A stretch of 64,000 nt of DNA from Morinoia aosen. Its lineage: Eukaryota > Arthropoda > Malacostraca > Amphipoda > Talitridae. A program made the position numbers and the translations under genes. The stretch spans positions 13,520,058-13,584,057 of the forward strand of contig CM059576.1 in NCBI GenBank assembly GCA_030386875.1, read 5' to 3'. The notes below the pieces were generated by a model. The model was not told where the DNA came from. It did no database searches and worked only from the letters and a program-made list of their open reading frames with translations. Below are positions 8,241 through 20,386 of this stretch, piece after piece (position 1 is the first letter of the stretch; each line of letters opens with the position of its first letter).

Positions 8241-9500
8241 AGGTAACTTTTTTATGCCTGGACACAATGGCAAATTGGAACTTGATGTAGCAATCCAGGG
8301 AATTTCTGTGAACTATTTTGAAGTACCTTATAATCAAAATTGGCACCATAAATTGAAACAAATATAACTTAAAATTAGTTTATAAAAGGTTTTATCATAA
8401 AAATAACTGTTATTATATACATTTTTCTCTTTATACGTGAAAGAATAAACGTAGACTGGGTCGAGTGATAGGAGTGTCGCACACCTCCTCAGACTATGTT
8501 GCGTAATGAACTGACGTGGAGGGAGTATATATGGAGGGAGCATAGCCGTCTGTGAAGAGAACCAGTTTTTGAGATTTCTCCTATGTTTGTGGTAACCAAT
8601 AGCCGTCTCGCAAGTGTGACGTCAGCACGGACGTCAGTTACCTACTGGCTACGCTAGAGTGCGCACACGCTTGCTGAATGCTCTTCCAGCTGTTTTCCAG
8701 CGTCAATAATTAATTTGGGATTCTAAGACTCCGAAAGATAATAAATTGTGTTTCCCCACTTGAGGACACTTAATAATATCAAAATTACTAGCAACGATAC
8801 ATTAAGAGTTTAAAACTATAGAGATTACAGGCCCTTGATTATACAAAAATTAGGGCGACTTGCACGCACACCTCACCCTCTGACTTGTGGTGAGGTACTA
8901 ATCTTGCATGGAGTTCATGTAATCTTGCTTTGGAAAATGAGGTGGGGTTGTAGGGAAGGTGGGTGGAGCCAACTTCAGCCAAGCGTCTGTGGTTGGCTCA
9001 GAATTGTGACGTGTCGGGCATTCACACTCCCCGAGTGTTTCAACTTTTGCAGCCAAATTGAGCCCGATCAGAGTGCGCTATGCTCCCGCCATATATCCTA
9101 GCTCCATGTGAACTGATGAGCGAGACCGCGTTGAAGAAAGAATGCGTTCCAAGGAAACATCATTCATTGTATCATAAGACATTTTTATACCATATATCTT
9201 GCTTTAAATGGCCTTCAAGTTATTTCATTGGAAAAGGAAACTTTCAGCTTTAGGAAAAGGTTTATTTTTTAGTTTAAAGCCCCTTCAGAGTAATAGTTAT
9301 TCATTATTGTTCCCTGTGAACGAGACGGAGAAGAATACCTTAATGCCATTCCTACGAGAATGATTCGCTATTCGGCCTTGAACGAGACACAAATTGAGCT
9401 CGTTCATGAGAAATGAATTTCCGAGAGTTCCATTTGCTCCGGAGAGCTGTTCCTTCCGCGCCGCAGCTACCTAGCAGCTGTATGCAGGGTAGAGTATAGT
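8228..9500. repeat. Diverged direct repeat copy A, split by a MITE
   Basis: About 8228-8514 and 9117-9500 together match 10212-10930 (copy B) with many differences. Shared phrases include GACACAATGGCA, TGTGAACTATTT, TTTTATACCATA and AACTTTCAGCTTTA. Copy A is interrupted by the 594-bp MITE and copy B is not, so B is an empty relative of the insertion site region. Confidence 0.55.
8515..9108 (+). mobile_element. Non-autonomous DNA transposon (MITE), copy 1, 594 bp
   Basis: Imperfect TIRs: the left end reads CGTGGAGGGAGTATATATGG and the reverse complement of the right end CATGGAGCTAGGATATATGG. Perfect 8-bp target duplications TGAACTGA flank it at 8507-8514 and 9109-9116. The element has no coding capacity. 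Three more copies lie at 30647-31240, 54947-55511 and 56338-56921. An 8-bp duplication is compatible with the hAT, P or Merlin superfamilies. The CA(T/C)G-type terminus is more P-like than hAT-like, but the superfamily stays open. Confidence 0.9.
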
Positions 9501-10211
9501 TGCTGTTGAATAATTAAATGGTTATTCCGTTTTTCCATTAGAGTGCGTAAATATTCACATATTATTTTGGTTTGTCTTAGAGTAAGTTGTATGATACTTT
9601 TTATATTTCGTTTATGATTAATGACGTCATGAAGTTGAGGAACACCAATTTTTGCCAACCAATTTGGTGACTTGAAATCAAATATTAAGCACTAGGGCTA
9701 AAAAATGTAATGCGAGCAAAGCGTGACATTTGAAATGACAGTAGGTGTCTTGAACAGGTATTTGGGAAAGATTTTCTTTCGTTGTTCACGTTTTTGAATA
9801 AAATGCAATTAACAGTTTTCAAGTATTAAGTACATAAAGAAAACATCTATGTAAAGTAATAAAATCCATCTCACAGATAATTTCAACATTGATACGTGTA
9901 ATTCATTTTAAATTTTTTAGTTATTTGACATCCGATAAAACTATCTACCAAAGGTTTTACTGGATATTTCTCTATGAAGTTTGATGGCATAAGAAATAGA
10001 ACCCGTTCATTTGCAAAAATTGTGATACATGAGATGCCCTACAACATTTCGGGGTTTAAGAATTTCCTAATATAAAACGTCCTCAATTGAACTAATAAAA
10101 ATTTCATGTATAATAAAATATGAATCACAATCATCGTAAAATGAAATATTTAACATGACACTATTGTGTTCAGTAATGCCAGTGGATACATGTAAGTTAC
10201 GATAACCAAGG
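9501..10211. other. Non-coding AT-rich interior, nothing recognised
   Basis: Between the two direct repeat copies. No ORF of note, no array and no TIR was recognised. Confidence 0.4.
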
Positions 10212-10930
10212 TGGAATATCAGGGAACTTTATTATGACCAGACACAATGGCACATCGGAACTATGAGTAGCAGTCACACGAACTTTTGTGAACTATTTCT
10301 ATCTTTCCTGAAAATTTCAATCGGCACCCTATTTTCGATCAATAGTGACCACAAATAGGCAATTAACATGTTATAAAACGGGACAAATCATGAAAACGCT
10401 ATTTTCATGCAGCTTTCCCATGAAAAGTCGAAGAATAAACTACGATAAGACAGAGCGTCAACATACTACTCGTACGACAGGTTGAAGGTAACTGAATCGC
10501 TGTGACCTGTGAGCCTGTGAGAGTGTGACGTCAAAACGAACGTGAAAAGAACTTACGTTCGTTCAAATGATTACACATCGTATTAAAATGCATTTTTATA
10601 CCATAATTCTTTCAGTATTTGGGCGTATCCTAATGTCATTGGAAAGAAAAAACTTTCAGCTTTACGAAGAGGTAATTTTTCATGAAAAAAAAATATTTAT
10701 AAGTACTTTTATTCGTTATTGTTCCCCACACACCGTAGCAGACAGAATGAACTCCAGTCTTTTCAAAGGAAGAAATTAGTCTTGCGATCAAGTTCAGGGC
10801 ATAAAAACCACTTGCTGAATGTAAATGAACTACGGAGTGCGGAGAAGTTCCTTTGACATCATTCCGATGTTTCTATCCTGCAGCAACAATTTTTCAGTGT
10901 GTATGCGGTGTAATGTACTGATGTTAAATT
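10212..10930. repeat. Diverged direct repeat copy B (uninterrupted)
   Basis: Matches the two halves of copy A either side of the MITE at 8515-9108. It carries no ORF with recognisable motifs. Confidence 0.5.
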
Positions 10931-13900
10931 AAGGATTTAATGATGTATTGCATTGTAATGAGATCTATAAAATTTTAATCCCATGAACGTGGGACGAAAT
11001 AGTTGAAATGTAAATCTAGTTTTTCCCTTATACGAGTATTGTTCGTAAATTCCCATAATATATATGTTTACATTGAAGTGCTTAGATTGAGAATGTATAT
11101 TTATGAATAGAAATTCGTTGTATCAAGTTAATGATAATCAAGATTTTTCCAGCCAAATAAATGACTTTGTTTTAACATCATTCATCGGGAATAGAAATGT
11201 AAAAAGTTCGATTCGAGACTCATTCATCTAAAATAGCTACAAAAGTCTCTAAGAAAAATTAAGAATCATTCAATTTCCGTGCTCACATTTGTGAATGAAA
11301 TACTCTAATTTTCTAGTGACAAGAGCACAAAAACAAACAATTAGGTCATCCATGCTATATATACCAAGGGCTACTGCATCTACTTAAGATAAAGTCTAAT
11401 AAAGTTTAATAATTATTTCATGATAAATACGACTACCTATTAGAAAATTTTGGCTAGATGTTTATTTGTTAAGTATAAAAGAATGAGTTCACATGATGTT
11501 TTACATTAAAAAAATCTCGATTTGCCATAAAATATAAATGGTTTGATTTGGCAAACATATTTTAATCAAAGCCACTTAATAAACTTCCACGAAAAATCTG
11601 TACCTAGCCTATTTCATTTTTTCAAATCTTTTATATGCATATTTGATACGTAGGAATAAAAGATGTCGAATGATGACCTCATACTCATAAACGCAGAATT
11701 TTTCAATCGATATATTATTTTCAATATTAATCTCTGATTTCCAAGTTCCTAAGCTCATATTTCAACGTAAGTGCGCACTAATAAAAATGTCAACAATGCA
11801 TCGTCACAGGTATTATATTATTTTAATTTGTATTTATACGAATTATGAAACCTCGACTACTGCATGAGAGCTAAAGCTTTTTTATTCTTTCCTCTCAATA
11901 ATTTGTTTCGACAATTGAAGTGAGTTTTAAGATACCAAACATGCTTATCTACTAAGTATCTTTATTGCATGATATTTTAAAAACAAATAATCGTTCTGTA
12001 CAATTTTTTGGAAACAAACTGCTCAGAATTATTTTTCTGTCTTACATTATATTCACAAGTTACGAAAATAGAAGAGTGCATTGCAAGTAATAGACTGTAA
12101 ATGACATTTCTTTGCCCATTTTTTGTTTTTTAAGATCAGAAATAAGTTTTTTCAAATGATGCTTTCCAATTTCATTTGGTATACACATGAATAAATGAAA
12201 ATTCATGTTGAGAGCGAGATACTTTTTAGCATACGTTACACGTTCGTCCAACTAAATCAGGTTCGAAGACTTTTGTGACATTACAGAAATAATTGAAGAT
12301 TTGTGAGCAGAGTCCATCAAAACTGAAGGCAATGGATGCTCAAATAGTTTGAAAGAGCACGTAAAAATTTTAATTGGTGAAAAATATAACCAAATAGCAT
12401 ATCTTTCTGAACAATCATGTTTCAGTTATGAGTATGTAATAACTGCCTGCAATACAGGATGCACTACATTTTAAATTTACCCTTCTAGATCTTTTGCATG
12501 CCCATAAAAAATTTCTCTTTCAATACCTTCATTTTCAATATACTTCAAACAGTGAGATTATACAACTTTTTTTACACTCATTGGTACTGTCACCGGCACC
12601 TGAGGAAAATGATATTTTAGCTACACGGCCTTGGCAAAAAGGGATGTCTCTATTCTTTTCATGAAATTAAAGTGTATGCAAAACGCTATGAACATTATAG
12701 CTTAATATTCCAAAGAACATGCATGTATAAAATTGAGTTAGCAGCAAGACTATGAGGGAAATATTGTATTTTTTGAGCACTTCTGAAATGCGCGCTTTTT
12801 TACGGGTTAGGTATTATTTAGAAATAATTAGAAATGTAAAATATAAGTTTTGCACCTCTATATCAATCCATGCAAGTTGTTCAAATTCATTGCTTCATTT
12901 GGTAATTTGCTCAACACTCATGAATATTAACTTTTGGAATTGATTATTATTTTAGTGATCCTCTGGATGATTATTATTTTAGTGATCATTCAAAGCAGAT
13001 AATGGTATGCGTCTCTCGAACAGTCCGATCTCGAAAGTTATGAGGTGCGAAGGCCGATACAAAAGCTCTGACGCTACCTGTTGCCACTCAACTTCAAGTT
13101 CAAGCGATTGAGCTTGCAAGGGTTTTTCAATATTTGCGTTGTGATTCACTAGGTTTGTCACTGGTTATATTTTATGTTCATCTTTTTGAGATATAGTTAT
13201 ATGATGCGACAGTTTGAGAGAAGTGCTAGTATTAAACTCAGAGTGAGGACATTTTTAAATGCTCTTTCAATGATGAAGGGTAAGTTTTACTTCGAAGATA
13301 ACGCAATTGGGTTTATCCAAAGAATATCCTTAAGAGACAGGAATGTTTAATTTTATAGAGAGAAATAGCCACTTGAAGTTGTTCAAGAACTCAAGCACTA
13401 AACTGAATTCAATTGTTGAAAAGTTTAAAATCCTTGATTATTTACTGACAAATAGTCTAAAAATTTACCAAATGACATAAAACATTAATCAAATCACAAT
13501 GGAAAATTTAAACCCTGTAAATGACTCAAAATATTATTGATCATATGAACCTTCCATCATATAATGAGGAGAATTTGGAAGGTGAGGTGAAGTTCACAAA
13601 AATTTTGGAACATTTTGCTAATTTGTGCCCTCCAATTCTCACATTACACCCTGCCTGAAATAAACGTAGAACAATATGTAGATGAATCTAAAACACACAA
13701 TTGCTATGTATATACAATATTTTAATGAAATGAAACAGGCATTCAAAAGATCGATTCAGTTATTTAAAAGAATTAAGAATCAAACAGCCTTGTTTGAGGC
13801 ATAAATTCATGATTCATAAGGAATTTCGATTCAAACACCTTTGTTTACTATTAAATACTGACATGAAATAGGAACTGAGTATCAAACATGGAATAATTGT

Positions 13901-14274
13901 CAAGGTTTTGGCGGGAAAGAAAAAAATACAGCAACAGAGCATCATATGGCAACACTACTCTCTAGTTATGACGGGAGGTTGACGTTGGCACAACAACAGT
14001 TAAAACCGTCGCAATTTTACCGAGGTGCGTAAGATTTTTCAAGTTGAAAAATATGACCAATTTGTAAGGGTCGTCCCTACAGAAAATGCGTTCGCAACAG
14101 CTGGTAGCAGTTTGCAGCTCACAGAAATGAGTTTTCATCACTAAAATAGGAGTTTTATATGTAAGATCACTGGCACTGAGCAAGTTTGGATGCTTACTAA
14201 ATTTATTACGCGCATATTTTCACAGTTGTTTGATAATCAGTTCAATTTGATATTTGATGAATTACCCTACTGAC
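10931..14274. other. AT-rich interior of the fold-back-like unit, no gene found
   Basis: More than 3 kb of strongly AT-rich sequence with only short chance ORFs (at most 73 codons), none with family motifs. If the surrounding unit is a transposon, its transposase should lie here, but no DDE or other catalytic motif can be read. A nearly duplicated 25-bp sequence occurs at about 12944-12990 (GATTATTATTTTAGTGATC twice). Confidence 0.45.
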
Positions 14275-16585
14275 CAACGCTACACATTTACCGAAAAACC
14301 AATGATTCAAATAACAAACAGGTTACACTAACCCTTAGCAACCAATGAAACAGCTCGGCAAGCCAACTTTGGGTCAAGACAAGGGGTTAAAAACCATTGC
14401 TCTAGAGCAAACAATAAAGTAAGTTAGGCTATTAGAACTACGCTGAATTCTCATATGTACTCTCCAGACATTGCTACCTGAGCCACCAATGGCTGCAGAG
14501 GAGATTTTCATAATGCTTCTGACCAACCAGTAGTCAAAAACACAATTTCTATAAACACTAAATCAAAGCTAAATGAAGGCAAAATCCAGTTAATGTTAGC
14601 TATTTCAAACACTGCAACTTACAATTGATGTTAAACCTGTTTTACCTGCTGCAGTCGAAGTGCTGAGATTAAAATATTGACGACTTCAAAAATTCAAGGA
14701 ATATAATCAAAATTTGAATATTTCAAAGAATTATGAACAAATGGAATGAACTATACTATTCATTTTAGTCCACCGCATCTGAAGTTACGCTTTTATTTCC
14801 CAACAATTGACCTAATTAAAAAATTAACATTAGCAAGCCATGACAGCCTGAGGCCTATGCTGATCACGATCACATCAAAGTTTAGCACTTCACTTTACAC
14901 ACATGCCTAATATGTTTTAAAGGTCATTATTGCTAGAATTAGCGCATTTAGCTAAAATTTACAGCAATAATTGGAGATAACAAGAGCTGTTCGGCACAAC
15001 GAAAACGTTCCGCGTGTGCATGTAAACGATGGGCGGCCATCGCAATATGGCGGGAAACGAGCACTCAAAAACCACGACTGAGAAATAGAGCCTGAGCAGC
15101 CCATCATCAGTAATGAAGATAATTATACAAAAATTGACAAATAAAGCAAAGGCATGTAGTTAAATCATCTTATTATATGAATAAAAAAGCTAGACACATT
15201 TACTTCAACATTACTTGCGCCATCGCTCAACCATCACCGTTCGTAAACAACATTACCGGCCAACTGACGATCGGCAAGCGTGGTGTGCAAACAAAGAATA
15301 AGACCATGAGTTTTTATTTATACTGCTTACCTACATGGAATTTTGTCGTAAATATTGTTGAAATAATTAAACTGAATAATTATTAGATTTCTAGTACCAT
15401 GATTTTACCTTGAATTAGAAAGAAAAAATTTGAATTTTAGTTAAAACCTAAATTTCTATGAACCTGCTGGCTACGGAAGAAATACATTATCTCTATGAGT
15501 CATTTAAAGCATAATCAACATATAAAACTTTATTTTCCATATATCGTATATACTGAATACGCCAAAACACAAAATTTCATTTATCCAAAACTTTTTTCAG
15601 ATACCTGAATCGTATTCGTTTCAGACTTTCAGTGCACGTGATATATAGTTTTATTTTCATCTGATTCATAGAAAAACGCACTTAAAACGTAATAATTTTC
15701 ATACAGAGTAGGTTAAAGATTTGATTCAAGGAAATTGGTAACGCCCAGGCTGTGTTTGGGTGAAGAGGTTTAGGTTAAGCGTAGCGTTCGGTCAGGCCGA
15801 CACCGGGCGAAATCATTGAACGGGTCGTGAAAAAATTGGGATAAAAGCCTAACTAATGTTTGGGTTATGAAAAATTTTGCACGTTGCTACTTTGAGTATC
15901 GAAATAATTATGAGAGTAATTGTAACATCGTAACGTACAACGATGAAACTCGTCATCAAAATCCGAAAAAAAGCCCTGTGTCAGATAATGTACCAAATAA
16001 AGGATGGTGGCATTAACAGTAAAACACTCAAAACAGCGATATTGCTCATTACAGGTCAAATGAGGCTCCGTGGAAGCTTTTTACTATTCAGTGAAAACAC
16101 TATTTCGAAATAATTACCAAACATGAAAAATACTTTAGTTACCAATGGAAATGAATTTTGTCAGAAATGGAAAAAATTGGTGTTTCTCAAAGATTAAAAG
16201 AATACTTCATATAGATAAGTTCAATTATAGATCATTGATTATATTTTGGACTCTGAATGTTGATGCCTCATTACAATTCGTGCAAATAAATAAAAACTTA
16301 TGAATGCTCTACCTTGATTTAACACGGATCGGAACAAAATGACGATCAAAACTTATTTCCACAAAGGTGATACAAAGTTTTTGAAGCCCCTAGGGCAATT
16401 ATTTGAAAGTATGCCACTTACGTACAACTGATGTATTGAAACATGCAACGGAGGCAGATATCGTACGATAAGAGTGAAGGTGTAAGAAATGACATTGATA
16501 TAGTTGCTGATCCTAATTATACCATTACTACTTATAAAATGTGGCACGTGTATAGCGGCACATGGGGTGGGGGTGTCGTAGGCGA
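14275..16585 (-). mobile_element. Right inverted arm (about 2.3 kb) of the fold-back-like unit
   Basis: Reverse complement of 5946-8240, in the same order throughout with small indels. It keeps the conserved 64-codon open stretch (15865-16059) and the GC-rich patch (about 14975-15120). It is followed on the outside by the 24-bp array. Confidence 0.75.
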
Positions 16586-16656
16586 CCTAACCTACAATAG
16601 ACATGCTCATTTAGACTACAATAGACATGCTCATTTAGACTACAATAGACATCCGT
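16586..16656 (+). repeat. 24-bp minisatellite, right outer end (about 3 units)
   Basis: About three copies of the unit ACAATAGACATGCTCATTTA..., the reverse complement of the array at 5650-5912. The array is much shorter here than on the left, so array length varies while the arm is kept. Confidence 0.85.
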
Positions 16657-17189
16657 GACAGGATATGCATGAAATGATTGACAACACAATTACCAGCGAT
16701 CACATTCATATAATGCTGGAGCTAATTATACCAATGCTATGTATAACGTTCATCACATTACACAATGACAGCAATGGCACAATAGCGAGTGTAATTTGAC
16801 GGGAAATAAATTGTAAAACTCTCATCGAACGTTAGTGACGACACGCGTCAGAAAAAGCACGAAAAATAGCGTAGTTACCGAATTTTTGACAAAATACTCT
16901 TGTCTTTACAGATTTGAATTTCCAATTTTCTTCAAATTAATACTGTACTAGAAAAATTAGCTGTTGACTAATTTATATAAATGTTTGATTTTTTCTTTCA
17001 TTTTCAGGCCATAAAAAATATTTTTATAGCCTTATGAAAACTTAGTTCAAAAATTAACCCACACTTGATCGAGCTTCAGATTTGTACGAGATGAACAAAT
17101 CCTTAAATTTCATATATTAAGTTAAATTTTAAAAGCCTGTCTGGGCTGTACGTGGGACATCGTCACTGAGTGAAGTTAGAGGATTTAAT
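16657..17189. other. Dispersed repeat related to 41420-41520 (inverted)
   Basis: About 16680-16795 is the reverse complement of about 41420-41525; shared phrases include GTGCCATTGCTGTCAT and CCAGCGATCACATTCAT. The rest is AT-rich with no gene. Confidence 0.5.
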
Positions 17190-17906
17190 ATACCTGGGCC
17201 ACACTACGACGTTCCGGTCATCAAATAAATCACGGACACTTGTAATGTCAAACGGCCGTTAAGCAAGTCAGGCCTCATTGTGACTGTGTGTGGCCCTGAC
17301 TTAGTTCTGTGATGAGGGTCCGACGTTCATCGAAGGTAAACAAACCGAAGTAGGTATGCGACATGGACTTTCATAATTTAAAAAACAATAAATAAATTTT
17401 AATTGACTGACAGGAACTACAATAAAAAAGCCTGCAAAACAAGTTCTTTGACACATCTTTTTGTGAATAGATTTCATGAGCAATGCCCAAAAAATTAAAA
17501 AAAAAAAGTTTTTCATTTGCCACACAATCATTCATCTAAAACATGTTGACATTGTTGGAAATAAATGTTAAATTTGATTGGTAACAGGTTACTTATTTTT
17601 CACTAAATTGCAAGACCAAGCACTGAATTTCATTGCTTTACATTTAGATACCACCACGAAAACAGCTGAGAACCATATCTTAAATATATCTTAAGACAAA
17701 AATGGCCACAATCATAATTTAAAATAAACATAACTGCTGCGAAACTGGACAACACTGTCGCCATCTTTGTTCTTCGTAGTTCATTTGGTGACTGAAAACC
17801 TCCGACTACCTTTCCCGAAATAACTAGCATCCATTCATCAAATGATGAGCGAACGGGCCTTCCAGAGTTCATTTGACGAACGAACGCGAGGCTAGTGTGG
17901 CCCGGC
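17190..17906. mobile_element. Small TIR element (about 0.7 kb), unclassified
   Basis: The left edge reads CCTGGGCCACACTA and the reverse complement of the right edge GCCGGGCCACACTA, giving about 13-bp TIRs. The sequence ATA flanks both edges and may be a 3-bp target duplication, though this is weak. The interior has no transposase. Harbinger-type MITEs often look like this. Confidence 0.45.
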
Positions 17907-18284
17907 ATAAGTTGACGAGAGTACCTCCGTAGAGTTGTGATCGCAGCCTGGTGCGGCGCTCCGTCTCTGTGACGCTCATAAGGACTTCAATGAGCGTATC
18001 TGTGATACGAGTATCACGAGTACAAGAATATTTCAATGGCGGGTACTGTTGGGATGGATATTTTTGTTGGGCATCCACATCTGGAGGATTTATTGAAGGG
18101 AAATATGGAATGCCGTCACAATTGACATGGCGTGCACACCAGTAGTCATAGATATGCTCACTGCTCCCCATACACAGCTCTGGAGGGACTGTACCTCCCC
18201 TGACCTGGGTTTGGCTGCTGTTTTTGCCAACGCTGTCTGGGGTCTCCCTTCTGTCGTGTGAACTTCGGGCCCGTGCCCTGCGGA
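17907..18284. repeat. Copy of the dispersed repeat found at 34.6 and 43.2 kb
   Basis: About 17985-18120 shares GTATCTGTGATACGAGT, GGCGGGTACTGTTGGGATGG and GTTGGGCATCCACA with 34657-34790 and, inverted, 43110-43240. It is a third, isolated copy of that repeat without its 17-bp array. No coding function seen. Confidence 0.6.
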
Positions 18285-18570
18285 GGTGGTGCCCTTTGTG
18301 CTCAGGTGCTCACAACCTAGCCTCCTGAGGGTGGCCAGGTCGTCAGGTGGGGTGGTGCCCTTTGTGCTCAGGTCCTCACAACAGATCCTCCTGAGGGTGG
18401 CCAGGTCGTCAGGTGGGGTGGTGCCCCTTGTGCTCAGGTCCTCACAATCGAGCATCCTGAGAGTGGCCAGGTCGTCAGGTGGGGTGGTGCTTTTTGTGCT
18501 TAGGTGCTCACAACCGAGCCTCCTGAGGGTGGCCAGGTCGTCAGGTGGGGTGGTGCCCTTTGTGCTCAGA
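18285..18570 (+). repeat. 66-bp tandem repeat, about 4.3 units
   Basis: Period 66 bp, read from the phrase GCCC(C/T)TTGTGCTCAGG at 18291, 18357, 18423, 18489 and 18555. Both strands stay open (minus strand 22-residue repeats such as TTPPDDLATLRR) because 66 is a multiple of three. GC-rich relative to the surroundings. I treat it as a minisatellite, with a small chance that it is a repeat-containing exon. Confidence 0.85.
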
Positions 18571-19765
18571 CTAAACACAGGTGTTTAATCTATTTTTGAG
18601 AGTCAACCTTGACTCGCATAGGTTACATTGGCTCAGATACTTGGAGCTGTTTGCAGTCGAAAGCAGTGACGTATATTACAGGTAGAGGAGGTACTAAAAT
18701 GGTCGGTTGAGTTGCGACAAACCAGGCACCCTGAACACAGCTGCAGTCGGTTGTTGCCAGCACGCCGCTATTTTCCTGCGCAGCTCCTGCCTGAGTGTAC
18801 AAAACTGCATCGTTTAGCAGCAGGTAATGTGACATGTTGGCTGATGATGGTAGCAATAGTTGTTAGTTACGACCACAAAACAATAGCCGTGAACACAGCA
18901 CCTGCAGACGCAGTAACTAGCGGGGACTATCCCATTTGTTTGTGTGCAGTTCTCATTTTCGTGCCAACAACTTGACCATCCAACGAGGCCCTGGACTCGA
19001 GCACGCCTGGTCAGTCACGATCTACTTGTGCCACAACTGTTCGTTATCACCTCAAATGTAGCCAACCCATGCTTTCATACACTCATTGTACCAAGTTTGT
19101 ACACAATACCCAACACCATCATTGTAGTCCATCAAGGGAACACTAATGGTATTGTGCGCCTGTGATGAAACTCCCAATCTATCGCAAGCCTTTGTACAAT
19201 ACCGCAACCTTTCAGGTCTGAGGAGAACTTCTGTACAACTATTCCCCAATTGTTCTATTCCATGTTGATATATTCTATGTACACTGCTCTTTGTCTTGAA
19301 TGTTGCGCGGCCTAACATTCAGTAGCTAATGTGGGATTAATGTAAAACTAGTGTTTTTAATACTTAAGTTACCGATTTCTTGGAGAAGGTACAAAAAAAC
19401 GTAAGTTTACCATACATAGCTTCAAAAAAAGCAAAAATATCAACGTGATATTTTACATCAAACAATTATAATAATTTTAAATAACATATGAATGATATAC
19501 CGCAATTCATAAAATTTCATAGTATTCGTATATTCGATATTTGAAAGAGACAATATATGTTTGGAATGTTGAAAACTTCTTGCACATCCTGCAGTCTTCG
19601 ATTTGCATGCTTTTACAGCTCAGTAGGGCACACGGCAGCTGAACAAGATGGACCAGTGTGTTGTTGTGTACGAGACGCACTTGCAGAACCGTTATGGGGG
19701 CGTGTAGGTGTGTTATTGTGTTGGTGTGTGTTCCTGTAGACCTGTTGATTTGTGCTACAGTAGAC
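18571..19765. other. Non-coding sequence, nothing recognised
   Basis: Only short overlapping chance ORFs on both strands. The sequence is less AT-rich than the surroundings up to about 19150, but no domain, TIR or array is visible. Confidence 0.4.
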
Positions 19766-19992
19766 ATGCTGATCAACATTACAATAGACATGCTCATTTA
19801 GACTACAACAGACATGCTCGTTTAGACTACAATAGAAGTGATCGTTTAGACTACAATAGACATGCTCATTTAGACTACAATAGACATGCTCATTTAGACT
19901 ACAATAGACATGCTCATTTAGACTACAATAGACATGCTCATTTAGACTACAATAGACATGCTCATTTAGACTACAATAGATATTCTCATATA
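19766..19992 (+). repeat. 24-bp minisatellite, third array (about 9 units)
   Basis: Same unit as at 5650-5912 and 16586-16656 (ACAATAGACATGCTC), here about nine copies and free of the fold-back arms. The last units degrade (ATATTCTCATATAG). Confidence 0.9.
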
Positions 19993-20034
19993 GTCTAATC
20001 ATTTTTCAGAGTTTTCGATGCCCCTGAAGTAGGT

Positions 20035-20152
20035 AAGTAAGGTTAAGATAATTAAGGTAATCAAGATTAGGGTTAGGATAATTAAGGTAATTAAGATTAG
20101 GGTTAAGATAATGAAGGAAATTAAGATTAAGGTTAAGGTAATTTCGATGTAG
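20035..20152 (+). repeat. 30-bp repeat, about 3.5 units
   Basis: Units of about 30 bp built on GGTTAAGATAATTAAGG with small variants. The phrase ATTAGGGTTAGG occurs by chance in it; there is no TTAGG telomere array. Confidence 0.7.
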
Positions 20153-20386
20153 GCAATTAAGTTAACCATCGAACAAACACAACAGCAACCATTGCCTGAA
20201 CTTTGCGCGTTCACGCAGCGCGTATTTTCTTATTTCATGTATGAATAGTTTAATTTTATTCTCTGTGTACCAGGCCGCGTGATAAGAGGATGGATTAGAA
20301 TTAGTGCGATTTGTGTTAAGTGATGTGTGTAACTTTGTTGAAGGTGTAGCATATAATTAGTATGATATTATTGGTAATTGAGGCAG

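Noticed and set aside
18090-18588. Repeat-containing frames on both strands (22-residue units)
   Set aside because: Both strands are open over the same 66-bp repeat; nothing favours a protein on either strand.
20035-20152. ATTAGGGTTAGG phrase suggesting telomere repeat
   Set aside because: Only part of a 30-bp unit; no TTAGG or TTAGGG array.
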